This document shows positions 17,582 to 27,100 of a stretch of DNA of 64,000 bases, one piece after another. The translations under genes were made by a program, and so were the position numbers. How positions within the stretch are numbered: the stretch's first letter is position 1; the number at the start of each line of letters is the position of its first letter. Origin of the DNA: Variovorax gossypii (GTDB lineage: Bacteria; Pseudomonadota; Gammaproteobacteria; Burkholderiales; Burkholderiaceae_C); the NCBI RefSeq assembly GCF_003965815.1, contig NZ_RXOE01000011.1, positions 1 through 64,000 of the forward strand, read 5' to 3'. The notes beneath the pieces were generated by a model, which saw only the letters and a list, made by a program, of their open reading frames with translations, had not been told where the DNA came from and ran no database searches.

Positions 17582-18112
17582 TCAGTAGGTCACGGTCACC
17601 GTGATGGTGTCGGAATAGCTGCCCGGTGCGGCCGTGTACTGGCCGGCGGGTATGCGTCCGTAGACGGTGTGCGTGGTGCTCGCGCTGGCATTCCCATTGA
17701 ACCCGACCGATACCGAAGCGCTGCCCGACACCGTATCCGTCGCCCACACCGTTCCATAGCCCGAGCTGGTGTAGAGGTTGTAGCTCAGGGTGCGGGAGCC
17801 GTAGCTCATGTAGCGGCTCGCGGTCGTTCCCGAGTTTCCCGCGCTCAGGCTCAACGTATAGCTCAGGGTGTCGGTCCCGAGGATGCGCCCCGAGAAAGTG
17901 GCTGTCACCGTGATGGTGCTGCTCGTGGTCGTGGCGCTCGACGTCCCCGCGCTGTAGCTGCCGAAGCTCATGGCCGTCGCGCTGACGGTGGCCGAGCAGT
18001 TCAGCGTTCCCAATCCCGAGCCCGAACATGTCGCGTGCGCCGGTGCGGCACACAGGGATAGCACGCCGATCAGCGCGCCGAGACCGATGACGCGGGCGTT
18101 CCTGTTTCGCAT
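17582..18112 (-). CDS. Spore coat U (SCPU) domain pilin-like protein
   Basis: The 176-residue protein has a signal peptide (ALIGVLSLCAAPAHA) and a mature N terminus TCSGSG. The remainder is Ser/Thr/Gly-rich beta structure ending YSDTITVTVTY, the donor-strand-exchange ending seen in SCPU subunits of archaic chaperone-usher pili such as Acinetobacter Csu. It overlaps the usher stop codon by 43 bp in another frame. As the last gene it could be the tip adhesin or a minor subunit, but at this size it looks more like a pilin subunit. Confidence 0.82.
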   Translation of the reverse strand: MRNRNARVIGLGALIGVLSLCAAPAHATCSGSGLGTLNCSATVSATAMSFGSYSAGTSSATTTSSTITVTATFSGRILGTDTLSYTLSLSAGNSGTTASRYMSYGSRTLSYNLYTSSGYGTVWATDTVSGSASVSVGFNGNASASTTHTVYGRIPAGQYTAAPGSYSDTITVTVTY

Positions 18113-20457
18113 GTGTAGGGTCCGATCTGTGGCAAGGTGCCGGCGGTGGAGACGGGGCCGACCGTGAAGCTGCAACGTCCGCCGCGCCATCTCGCCTCGA
18201 AGCGTTCGCCCGCGCGGGGCCGGTCGAGCTGCAGCGCGCCGCCGTAGCCCGTGATCAGCGGCGCGGCGCGGTTCTCTCCCACGACATCGATGCCCGCCGG
18301 CAGCGGCGAGCCGTCGGGCAGCAGGACTCGCATGGTGACGCTCGCATCGCGCGAGATGTCGAAGGTGGCCACTGCAACGCCCTTGTACGAGGGCACCACT
18401 TGCAGCACGTCGGAGTGCACCTGCGCCGAGATCGGCAGGTCGCCGTTGTCCACGCTGATCCTGTTCGCCTCGTAGGCGTGCAGTCCCGTCACCAGCGCGC
18501 GCCCTTCCCCATCGGTGGTCGTCGCCAGGTTGTTCTCCCGGTAGATCCTGATGCCGGCTGCACCGGGCACCGTCACCAGCGCGAAGCCGTCGCTGGACGA
18601 CTGCGCCGCGAAGAACATGCCCGACGCATAGCCCAGCGAGCCTTCGGCCAGGACTCTTGCGCTGGTTTCCTTGTCGAGCTCGACGGCCTGCGCGGTGAAC
18701 GTCGCATAGGGCGTGCGCCAGGTCGCCTCGGCCTGCGCGCGCTCGGTTTCGCCGTGCGAGGCGACCACGCGCCAACCCAGGCCCTCGTCGCTCGGCGGCG
18801 TCTGGCTCACGTCGATCGTGGTGGTGGTCCTGCCGTTGTTCCGGCCCATCGTGGCCGACGCGGTCTGCCGCTCGCCCAGCGGCAGGGTCAACATCAGCCC
18901 GACCGAGGCCACGCGCTGCCGGCTCGCTGCGGTGGCCCCTGAATCGGTGCGCGCCACGTAGGTATTCAGGTACACGGCGCCGAGCTGGATGGAATGGTTG
19001 AGCGACAGCACCTTCGCCTCGTCGCCGCTGCTGTAGCGCAGTGCCGTATAGGCCAGCCCCAGGCTGCCGAGGCGGCGGCCGAGGGAACGGCCCACGAACA
19101 ACTGGGCCTGTCCCGTGGTGTGCGTCTGGCTGTCAAGCCAGGCGACCTGCATGAAGCCCGCGCTCGCCGTCTGCCGGCTGGCCGAGAAGCTCCACTCCGG
19201 GGCGATGTGCGCGAACGAGACACGCGCCAGCCTTCCGCTGCCCGTGTCCTGCGAACGACTGGTCGCGCCGTGCATGCCGAACTCTCCCAAAGGCGCCCAC
19301 ACCCAGGTCAGGCCGGCGCCGGCGACCTGAAGCCGTGGACCACCCTCGCCATGCAGTTCCAGCGTGGCCGTGTCGCTGAGACCGCGGCGCCAGTTGCCGG
19401 CGGCGAACATGCTGCCGTAGTCGTTGCTGCGAAGACCGTAGTTCCGGCGGCTCCATCCGAGGTTGACCGAGTAGTCCGACAGGCCCGCGCGCAGCAGGTT
19501 CGTGCTCACGTAGTAGGGCGTGGTGACGGTGCGCCGCACGCCCAGTGCGTCAGACACCGAGAAGCTCATCTCGCCCGCGCCAGTGAGCACCGGCACGTTG
19601 TTCAGCGAGAAGGGGCCTGAAGCGACCTGCCCCTGGTAGTGCAGCGTGTTGTTGACGTAAGCCTCGAGCGTCGACGCCACGGCCGCCCCGCCCGTGAGAG
19701 AAGGCACGGGATAGCTGATGTAGCCGGGGCTCAGCCCGAACTGGGTGCCGAACTGCAATCCGGCGAAGCGCGACGGCGTGGACCACGCGGCGTTCTGCGT
19801 GATGGCGTCGCCGACTGTCAGCCGCGTGAGGCTGTCGGGGTCGTCGAGGCGGTAGTAGCTCTCGAGCCGGACCGTCCGCGCGAGCGACGAAACACCCGCC
19901 GCATCCTGGTAGGCCGTCTGCCCGACAAGCACGCTGTTCGCCAGCAGTCCCCAATGGCCGGACACCGTGCCGTCGAGCAGCCCCGACGCGGCCGTGCCGT
20001 TGCGGTCATGCTGCAGCGCGACGCTGTAGTTGACGAAGGCGGCATTGACCGACGGCGTCAGCGCAGGCCGGCCCGCAGCCTTGCCTGCGAGCGCGTTTGC
20101 CACGAAGGCCGTCGCCGGCAGGCTCACGCGCGCCGTCTGCGTGCTTTCCTCGAGCGTCACGCTGCCGTCCGGCAACGCGGCGAGGTCGTAGTAGTCCACC
20201 CCATCGACCACTGCCGCCGTGCGATCGGGAACGACGACGCGCCATGCCTGCAGGTCTGCGCGGCTGAAGAGCAGCCGGCCGCCCTGCCGCAGCGCCGAAA
20301 GCGCGGCCCCCTGCGCCGCGCCGTTGACCTCCACGTCGACGATCAGCGCAGCGGGCGCCGCATCGTCCGCCGCCCGGGCCTGCATCGCCATCAAGCAACC
20401 GCAGAAGCAGCAGGCAGCGCAGGCCGGCAGCAGCCTAGCGAGCCACGGCAGCCGCAC
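18070..20457 (-). CDS. Outer-membrane usher of archaic chaperone-usher pilus
   Basis: The chosen GTG start at 20457 gives 795 residues and a Cys-rich signal peptide (LLPACAACCFCG...AMQARA); it overlaps the chaperone gene end by 23 bp. The usher family features are an N-terminal periplasmic domain (about 40-160), a barrel with plug (LQFGTQFGLSPGYISYPVP, NVPVLTGAGEMSF) and C-terminal plug-like domains (GYGGALQLDRPRAGERF). It would receive chaperone-subunit complexes and thread the pilus through the outer membrane. Lengths and neighbours fit the archaic (CupE/Csu) clade. Confidence 0.85.
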   Translation of the reverse strand: MRLPWLARLLPACAACCFCGCLMAMQARAADDAAPAALIVDVEVNGAAQGAALSALRQGGRLLFSRADLQAWRVVVPDRTAAVVDGVDYYDLAALPDGSVTLEESTQTARVSLPATAFVANALAGKAAGRPALTPSVNAAFVNYSVALQHDRNGTAASGLLDGTVSGHWGLLANSVLVGQTAYQDAAGVSSLARTVRLESYYRLDDPDSLTRLTVGDAITQNAAWSTPSRFAGLQFGTQFGLSPGYISYPVPSLTGGAAVASTLEAYVNNTLHYQGQVASGPFSLNNVPVLTGAGEMSFSVSDALGVRRTVTTPYYVSTNLLRAGLSDYSVNLGWSRRNYGLRSNDYGSMFAAGNWRRGLSDTATLELHGEGGPRLQVAGAGLTWVWAPLGEFGMHGATSRSQDTGSGRLARVSFAHIAPEWSFSASRQTASAGFMQVAWLDSQTHTTGQAQLFVGRSLGRRLGSLGLAYTALRYSSGDEAKVLSLNHSIQLGAVYLNTYVARTDSGATAASRQRVASVGLMLTLPLGERQTASATMGRNNGRTTTTIDVSQTPPSDEGLGWRVVASHGETERAQAEATWRTPYATFTAQAVELDKETSARVLAEGSLGYASGMFFAAQSSSDGFALVTVPGAAGIRIYRENNLATTTDGEGRALVTGLHAYEANRISVDNGDLPISAQVHSDVLQVVPSYKGVAVATFDISRDASVTMRVLLPDGSPLPAGIDVVGENRAAPLITGYGGALQLDRPRAGERFEARWRGGRCSFTVGPVSTAGTLPQIGPYTCETGTPASSVSAR

Positions 20458-21253
20458 CTGGCACCTGCAGGAAGACCGGGGGCAGCGGCACGTCGGAATC
20501 CGTCTGCGCCTCGAACTGCAGACTCGTGCCCGGCGGCAGCGAAGGCAGCGGCACCGACAACCGGGCGCCCTGCCGCGGCAGCACGTAGACCGACATCCGC
20601 TGGCGCAGCAGCTCCTTGCCATCCGCCTGGCGCACGGTGACTTGCGTGAACTGCAGATGCTCGCGCCCCAGGTTGTCGACGGCCAGCGTGGGCGCGGACG
20701 GAGGTGCGGACGTGGCAACCGGCGCGTCCAGGCGCCAGGTCGCCGAAGGCGTGCCGGCAGGCGTCGAAGGAGGCACGAAGATCGGCAGCACCAGCTGCAG
20801 CAGGGTCTGCAGTTCGGGGCCGGCCCCGGGCGCTTCGCCGCCGCCGCCATCGGCCGCGGGAAGCGCCTTGTCGCGCGGCAGCTGTCTAAGGAAGATCCGG
20901 TAGCTGCGTTCGGCGTCGGCCAGCGCGCCCACCTGCAGGCCGAGGCGCACGATCTGCCGGCCATTGGGCGGAATCCGGAAGATGGCCGGATTGACCAGCA
21001 CCTCGCGCGTCGGCGCATACACGTCCTGCCCGTCCTTCTGCGACCAGCTCATGACCTCGGCCTGCATCGGGATCTCGCTCGCGCCGTCGTTGGTCACGGT
21101 CAGGGAGGCCACCGGCCGGCCGGGCTGCAGCACCACGCGCACCGGCGCGATCTGGATGCTGGCGGCGCCGGCATCGAAGGAGCCGGCCATCGCGGCTGCG
21201 AGCGCGATGGCCGCCGCGCGCGACATCCCGATGCTGCCGGCGAGATGGCGCAT
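20435..21253 (-). CDS. Periplasmic pilus chaperone (PapD-like, archaic type)
   Basis: The ATG at 21253 gives 272 residues; a GTG at 21271 is an alternative. A signal peptide ends near FDAGAAS. Domain 1 shows the chaperone pattern IQIAPVRVVLQPGRPVASLT and NPAIFRIPPNGRQIVRLG (conserved Arg/Lys interaction strand); domain 2 follows about residue 150. The long linker between F1 and G1 strands is typical of archaic chaperones. It lies between the first SCPU gene and the usher, in the usual order. Confidence 0.85.
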   Translation of the reverse strand: MRHLAGSIGMSRAAAIALAAAMAGSFDAGAASIQIAPVRVVLQPGRPVASLTVTNDGASEIPMQAEVMSWSQKDGQDVYAPTREVLVNPAIFRIPPNGRQIVRLGLQVGALADAERSYRIFLRQLPRDKALPAADGGGGEAPGAGPELQTLLQLVLPIFVPPSTPAGTPSATWRLDAPVATSAPPSAPTLAVDNLGREHLQFTQVTVRQADGKELLRQRMSVYVLPRQGARLSVPLPSLPPGTSLQFEAQTDSDVPLPPVFLQVPGAAAVAR

Positions 21254-21283
21254 GAGCCGATCGACGAGCACGATCCGCGACGC

Positions 21284-21799
21284 TCAGTAGGTGAGCGTCA
21301 GGGTGATGGTGTCGGTATAGTCCGTGGCGGGCGCCACTGCGTACTGGGCGGCCGGGATCTTGCCGTAGACCGTGTAGGTCACGGCCGATCCGGTGCCGGT
21401 GTAGTCGGTGCCGGTGGTGCTGTTGCTCCAGTTGGTCGCGTAGGTCGAGTCCTTGTAGAGGCCGTACGACAGGCTGTTGTAGCCGCTGGTCGCGGTGGCG
21501 CTGGTCATGGTGCGTGCCGTCACCGAGCCGCTGGTGCCTCCGCTCATGCCCAGCGAGTAGGTCGTGCCGTAGGTGCACTGCACGGTGAACGCGGTGCTGC
21601 CGGTGAGGGCCGTGCCCGGCGTGAAGCTGCCGAAGGCGAGCGTATCGGGCGTGGACATGGCGCAGGAGCTCAGCACCGTTGCCGTCACCTTGAAGGTCGT
21701 GGTCGCCGTCGTCGCCTGCGCGGACTGCAGCGGCAGCACTGCAAGCGCCACGACGGCCGTCATCGTGGCGATGGCGCCACCAAGTCTCGGGATATTCAT
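21284..21799 (-). CDS. Spore coat U (SCPU) domain major pilin-like protein
   Basis: The 171-residue protein starts MNIPRLGG with a GAGGGCGAAG ribosome site. A signal peptide ends LQSAQA; the mature protein begins TTATTTFKVTATVLSSCAMS and ends DYTDTITLTLTY. Two Cys residues in the mature part could form the pilin disulphide. As first gene of the leftward cluster it is the likely main shaft subunit. The cluster has two subunits, chaperone and usher, and is smaller than the six-gene Csu operon. Confidence 0.83.
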   Translation of the reverse strand: MNIPRLGGAIATMTAVVALAVLPLQSAQATTATTTFKVTATVLSSCAMSTPDTLAFGSFTPGTALTGSTAFTVQCTYGTTYSLGMSGGTSGSVTARTMTSATATSGYNSLSYGLYKDSTYATNWSNSTTGTDYTGTGSAVTYTVYGKIPAAQYAVAPATDYTDTITLTLTY

Positions 21800-21993
21800 G
21801 CTTCGCCCTCGGAACAGTAGATGTTGGAAAGAACCGCCGGACGGGTGTCCGGCCCTGGATCGCAAGCCGAATGTGGTCTTTGGTATGACTGGCCAGCGAC
21901 GGGCGCAGTAAACCTAAAGAGTTAGGAAACAATTAGCAGCGTGTGAGGAAAAAGTCTCGGAAGTAACCGAAGCCTGCGAACGGGCAAAGAAAA

Positions 21994-22010
21994 AGCGCCC
22001 CGCGGGCGCT
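21994..22010 (-). terminator. Rho-independent terminator after AbrB transporter
   Basis: AGCGCCC-CGC-GGGCGCT forms a 7 bp stem; read on the minus strand it is followed by a T-rich run. It sits 38 bp past the AbrB stop codon. Confidence 0.7.
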
Positions 22011-22047
22011 CCTTGCTGCTTTCTGCTTCTTCGCCGGGCGCCCGCCC

Positions 22048-23148
22048 TCAGCGATAGATCCACCGGAACATCGGCCCCACGATCAGCAGCACCGCCACCA
22101 GCCGGCAGACCTGGAAGGCCGTGACCACCGGCACGCCCAGCTGCAGCACCTTGGCCGTGATCGACATCTCGGCGATGCCGCCCGGCGAGGTGCCCAGGAT
22201 CATCGTGGCCGGATGCAGCCCGGTCGCCCAGGCCAGCAGCCAGGCCACGGCGGCGCACAGCAGCAGCATGCCGAAGGTGCCCAACACCACCGAGCCCAGC
22301 CAGCGCGGCGCCGTGTGCAGGAACTCGCGGCTGAAGCGCACGCCCAGGCTCACCGCGATCACCAGCTGCGCCGTGTTCGACATCCACGTGGGCACGGCCG
22401 ACAGCGACTGGCCCGCCATCGTGAAGCCCATCGCCACCAGCAGCGGCCCGATGAACCACGGATTGGTGCGCTTCAACGCGCGCATCGCCAGGCCGCCGAT
22501 GCCGGTCGCCGCCGCCAGCAGCGCGAGGCCGCCGGGGTTCACCTCGCGCACGCCGGGCGGGTTGATCTCGAGCCCGTGCAGCCCGCTCCACTGCATCGCG
22601 AAGGGGATCGTCACCGTCACCACCACCAGCCGCAGGCTGTGCGCCGCGGCCACCAGGTCGGTGCGCGCGCCGGCCGACTCGGCCATCAGGGTCATTTCCG
22701 AGGCACCGCCGATGGCACCCGAGAAGTAAGTCGTGGCTCTCATCGACTTCGCCGGCACCTGCGGCATGCGCGACGCGTGCATGGAATGCAGCCAGCGGCC
22801 GAAGCCCACGCCCAGCAGCAGCGCCCAGGCAATGGCCAGCACGATCGCCCACCACACGCTGGCCACCAGCCCCACCACGTGCGGCGTGAAGTACAGCCCG
22901 AGCGCCGTGCCGATGGTCCATTGCCCCGCGTTGCGCAGCGGCGTGTAGCTCGCGGTGGGCGCGCCGGCGATGGAGGCCAGCGACACCGCGAGCAGCGGGC
23001 CGATCATCCAGGGCAGCGGCGTGTGCAGGGCCAGGCACGCGCACGCGGCAGCGAGCGCCAGCAACAGCGTGGCCAGTACGCGAACGGGATAACGGGAAGA
23101 CACGGACCGGAGGAAGGGACGACAGGGAAAAGCGGCGGCGGACGGCAC
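22048..23148 (-). CDS. AbrB family membrane transporter
   Basis: The 366-residue protein has about ten hydrophobic segments and the internal duplication of the AbrB membrane family, visible as paired motifs PWMIGPLLAVSLAS near the N terminus and PWFIGPLLVAMGF in the middle, and SGAIGGASEMTLMAESAG matched by GTSPGGIAEMSITAKVLQLG. The family was once called putative ammonia monooxygenase; the transport substrate is unknown. The GTG start at 23148 is uncertain; a GTG 15 codons in is another option. It is divergent from the ChaN-like gene. Confidence 0.8.
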   Translation of the reverse strand: MPSAAAFPCRPFLRSVSSRYPVRVLATLLLALAAACACLALHTPLPWMIGPLLAVSLASIAGAPTASYTPLRNAGQWTIGTALGLYFTPHVVGLVASVWWAIVLAIAWALLLGVGFGRWLHSMHASRMPQVPAKSMRATTYFSGAIGGASEMTLMAESAGARTDLVAAAHSLRLVVVTVTIPFAMQWSGLHGLEINPPGVREVNPGGLALLAAATGIGGLAMRALKRTNPWFIGPLLVAMGFTMAGQSLSAVPTWMSNTAQLVIAVSLGVRFSREFLHTAPRWLGSVVLGTFGMLLLCAAVAWLLAWATGLHPATMILGTSPGGIAEMSITAKVLQLGVPVVTAFQVCRLVAVLLIVGPMFRWIYR

Positions 23149-23181
23149 CGCGTGCGCGCGCCGAGGGCATAGTATGGCGCG

Positions 23182-24075
23182 ATGCCTCTTCCTTACTGGC
23201 CCGCCCGGGCTTCACGCTTCCTGCTGCCGCCTCTGTTCGCCGCCACCGCGTTCACGACGGGCTGCACCGCGCTTTCCTTTTCTTCTTCCGGCGCCGCCGA
23301 CGCGCCTGATGCCCCCATCGCCCGCCGCGTCGCGGCGCTGCAGCCGGTGGACGCACTGCTGCTCGGCGAGCAGCACGACGCCCCCGAGCACCACGTCATC
23401 GAGCGCGAGGCGGTCGAGGCGCTGGCCGAGCGCGGACATCTCGCCGCGCTGGCGCTGGAGATGGCCGAGGAAGGCCGCAGCACCGCGCAGCTCGCCCGCA
23501 CCGCCACCGAGGCGCAGGTGCAGGCCGCCCTCGACTGGAGCGACAAGGCCTGGCCCTGGGCCAGCTACGGCCCCGCCGTGATGGCCGCCGTGCGCGCGGG
23601 CGTGCCCGTGGTCGGCGCCAACCTGCCGCGCGCCCGCATGAAGGACGCCATGGCCGACGTCTCGCTCGACGTGCAGCTCAACGGCGAGGCCTACGCCGCG
23701 CAGCAGGACGCCGTGCGCGAGGGCCACTGCAGGATGCTTCCCGAGTCGCAGATCGTTCCCATGACGCGCATCCAGGTCGGCCGCGACCGCGCAATGGCGC
23801 AGGCCGTCGTCAAGGCGAGGAAGCCGGGCCAGACGGTGCTGCTGATCGCCGGTGCCGGCCACGTCGTGCGCGCGCTCGGCGTGCCGCAGCACCTGCCCGA
23901 CGAGGTCAAGGTCGCCACCGTGCGGCTGCTGGCCGCGCAGGCCACTTCGGCGACAGACCCCGCCACGGGCGACTACGACCGCATCTGGCGCACGCCGCCT
24001 TTGCCCGAGAAGGACTACTGCGCCGAATTCAAGCGACAGCAGCAGCAACAGACGAGGCCGCAGCCGAAGACCTGA
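23182..24075 (+). CDS. ChaN family heme-binding-type lipoprotein
   Basis: The 297-residue protein has a lipobox (FTTGC) after a hydrophobic stretch. The ChaN core is visible: VDALLLGEQHDAPEHH near residue 60 and LIAGAGHVVRALGVPQHLP near residue 230. ChaN of Campylobacter binds heme and is iron-regulated; the role here is inferred from the family. The tail is Gln-rich. The gene converges with the large adhesin gene at a shared terminator. Confidence 0.82.
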   Translation: MPLPYWPARASRFLLPPLFAATAFTTGCTALSFSSSGAADAPDAPIARRVAALQPVDALLLGEQHDAPEHHVIEREAVEALAERGHLAALALEMAEEGRSTAQLARTATEAQVQAALDWSDKAWPWASYGPAVMAAVRAGVPVVGANLPRARMKDAMADVSLDVQLNGEAYAAQQDAVREGHCRMLPESQIVPMTRIQVGRDRAMAQAVVKARKPGQTVLLIAGAGHVVRALGVPQHLPDEVKVATVRLLAAQATSATDPATGDYDRIWRTPPLPEKDYCAEFKRQQQQQTRPQPKT

Positions 24076-24093
24076 GCGCGCGCCCCACGAGAA

Positions 24094-24125
24094 AAAAGCC
24101 GCCGGCCCGAAGGCCCGCGGCTTTT
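24094..24125. terminator. Bidirectional terminator between ChaN-like gene and adhesin gene
   Basis: AAAAGCCGCCGGCC and GGCCCGCGGCTTTT pair around a CGAA loop with one mismatch, flanked by an A-run on one side and TTTTCTTTC on the other, so it can work in both directions. Confidence 0.75.
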
Positions 24126-24147
24126 CTTTCTTCAGGATTCCGCAGAC

Positions 24148-27100
24148 TCAGCGCGAGGTGATCGTCGACACCACCGAGTTGCCCGTCGCCGAGGCCGTGA
24201 TCTGGTTGCCCGTGGTGCGCAGCGTGCTGTTGCCCACCGGACCCGAGACCGCGACGCCGAAGTTCACGCTCGTCACCGTGGCCGTCACCGCGCCGCTGTT
24301 GACCTGGTAGTTGCCGATGGCCGCGCTCGGCGCGCCGGTGTTCAGCGCCGTCTGCGTCACGCGGTTGGTCGCGCTGTTGCCGAAGGCCTGCGCGGCCAGC
24401 GTGTTGCCGGTGACGCCGGCCGTGCCGTTCGACACGCCCGCACCGGTGCCGTTGAGCGCCACCTGGTAGCTGGTGCCCGTGCTGGTGGCTGTCACCGCGC
24501 CAGCGTTGTTCTGGCTGTTGAGGATCGCCGCGCTGGCGCCCACGTTGAGCGCCAACGGCACGCCGACCAGGCTCGACGTACCCACCGTGGCCGCGCCGCC
24601 GTAGCTGCTGCCGGCGCCGGACTCCAGCACGTTGGTCGCCGCGTTGCCGCGCGCCAGCGCCGCCGTGGTGTTGCCGTCGAGCGAAACGCTGCTGCCGTTG
24701 AGCGGCACCGCGCTCGCCAGCGTGGCATTGGCCACCGTGCTGGCAGTTGCCGTCACGCCCGCCGTGCTGCCCTGCACGTTGAGGATGCCGGTGCTGGCGC
24801 CCTGCGTCGCGCTACTCGCCACCGTGGCGGTGTTGGCCGCGCGGTTGGCCGTGGCCTCGGCGAAGGTGCTGTTGCCCGAGATCGTGAGCGCGCCGTTGAT
24901 CAGCCCCGTGGTGGGCGCGGCGTTGTCGTCGTTGTGGATCGAGGTGGCGGCGGTGCTGCTCACCGTCGATGCGGCCGTCTGGCGGTTCGACAGCACGTGG
25001 TCGCCGGTGGCCGTCACGTTGTCGGCGCTGCCGGTCTCGGCGAGCGCGGCCGAGCCGGTGGCGCCCGCAGGCAGGGTGTTGACCGAGCTCACGCTCAGCG
25101 TGTTCGAGGCGTCGTTCATCACGCCCAGCGCGGTGTTGCTGTTGCCCGAGAGCCGCACCGTCGAGCCCGTGGACCCGGCCGGCGCGAACAGCTCCTGCGT
25201 GGACGATGCCGTCACCGGCGCGGTGCCCGCCTGGCTCGACTGCAGCGCGGTGCGCGCACCCACATTCGAGCCTGCCAGCGTCACGCTGTTGAGCGCCGTG
25301 TTGGCCACGGCCTTGGCACTCTGGCTGTTGTTCGTCACGCCCAGCGTCGAGGCACTGACTGCGGACAGCGGCGCCGAGTCGATGCCGATGCTGCCCGTCG
25401 CGGTGGCCGAGACCGCGCCGGAGCCGACCTGCACGTTCGCCAGCGCATGGTCGGCCGACACCGCCACGGACGAAGCCGGCCCACCCGTCGCGGTGGCCGA
25501 CGCCGGCGCACCGCCCGCGATGGCGCCGCTCTTCACGTCGATGCTGTTGGTGGCTGCGCTGCCGGTCGCGGCCGCGATGGTGCTGTTGCCGTCCAGCGTC
25601 GCGCTGCTGCCGACGAGCGCGGTGGGGCCGGTCAGCGTGAGCTTCGTCGCGTTGTTGGCGTTGGCGGTCACGGCCGCGCTGCTGTCCTGCGCGTTCAGCA
25701 CCGCCGTCCTGGCCGACTGCGAGGCGCCGCCGGCCAGCGAGGCCGCGTTGGTCGCGCGGTTGGCAGACGCTTCCGAATACGTCGTGTTGCCCGAGGCTGC
25801 GAAGCTGCTGTTGACCAGGCCCGAGTTGCCGGCCACCAGCCGGTCCTCGTTGTAGATCGCGGTGTCGGCGGTGCTGGTGACGGAGGTGCCGGCCGACTGG
25901 CGGTTCACCAGCACCTGGTCGCCCGCGGCGATGGTGTTGCCGGGCAGCGGGCCCTGCGCGATGAGCGCCGGCGCCGGCAGCGAGCCCGAGGTGCCGCCCG
26001 TGACGGCGAGCTTGTTGTCCACGTCGTTGATCACGCCCAGCGCCGTGTTGGCGTTGTTCGACAGCTTCACCGACGAGCCTGACACCGAGGCCGGCGCGAA
26101 GGCCTGCATGAACGAACGCGCCTCCACCGCCGCCGTGCTGCCCTGCCCCGACATCAGCGCGGCGCGGGCCGACACGTCGGTGGCCGCGAGCGCGATGGCG
26201 TTGCTGCCGGTGTTGGCCACGGCCTTCGCGCTCTGCGTGTTGTTGGAGGCGCTCAGGGTCGAGCCGGCGATCACCGCGCCGGGCGCCGTGTCCACGCCGA
26301 AGGCGGCTGCCGTCTTGGAAGAGATGGTCGGGCTGGTCACGAGCTGGATGTTCGAGAGCGCATGGTCGGCCACCGCGCCTGCAATGCCGGCGATGCTGGT
26401 CGCGCCGCCGAGCGGCAGTCCGTTGCCCACCGCGATGGTGTTGCCCTTCACGTCGATGCGGTTGGCCGCGGCATTGCCCGTGGCGGAGCCGCCTGCGGAG
26501 TTGCCGTCCACCGTCACCTGCGAGCCCTGGATGCTCGCGCCGCCCAGCACCACCTGCACGCCGTCCTTGTTGGTCAGCAGCGGGCCTTCCTGGCCGGTGA
26601 GCGAGCTCACCACCGCGCTGGTGAGCTGCAGGTTCTGCACCGCGGTGGTGGTCGAGACGCCGACGGCATCGATGCCCACGCCGTTGGCGGCGCTGTTGCT
26701 GGTGGCGCCGGCCAGCGTGGCGTTGCCGGTGGCGGCGATCTTCGAGTTGCTGACCGCTCCGCCGACCACCACGTTCACCTCGGGCCCGCCGCTGCGCTGC
26801 GCCGACACCGAGCCCTGGCCCGATTGCGCGTTCTGCACGCTGAAGGCCGCGTTGGTGGCGAGCACGTTGCCTGTCAGCGTCGCGCCCGACAGCGAGAAGC
26901 CGGAGGTGTCGATGTCGTTGCCCGTCACCTTCACCGTGTTGCCCGTGGCACGGCTGCCGTAGGCCAGCGCCTCGGCCGTGTTGCCCGAGCTGGTGACCGA
27001 GCCGTCGGCCAGCGTGCCCGTGACCGTGGTGCCGGCCACCACGCCACCGGCCGCGATGGCCGAGACGCCGGTGCCCGCGCCCGCCACCGCCTGCGTGTTG

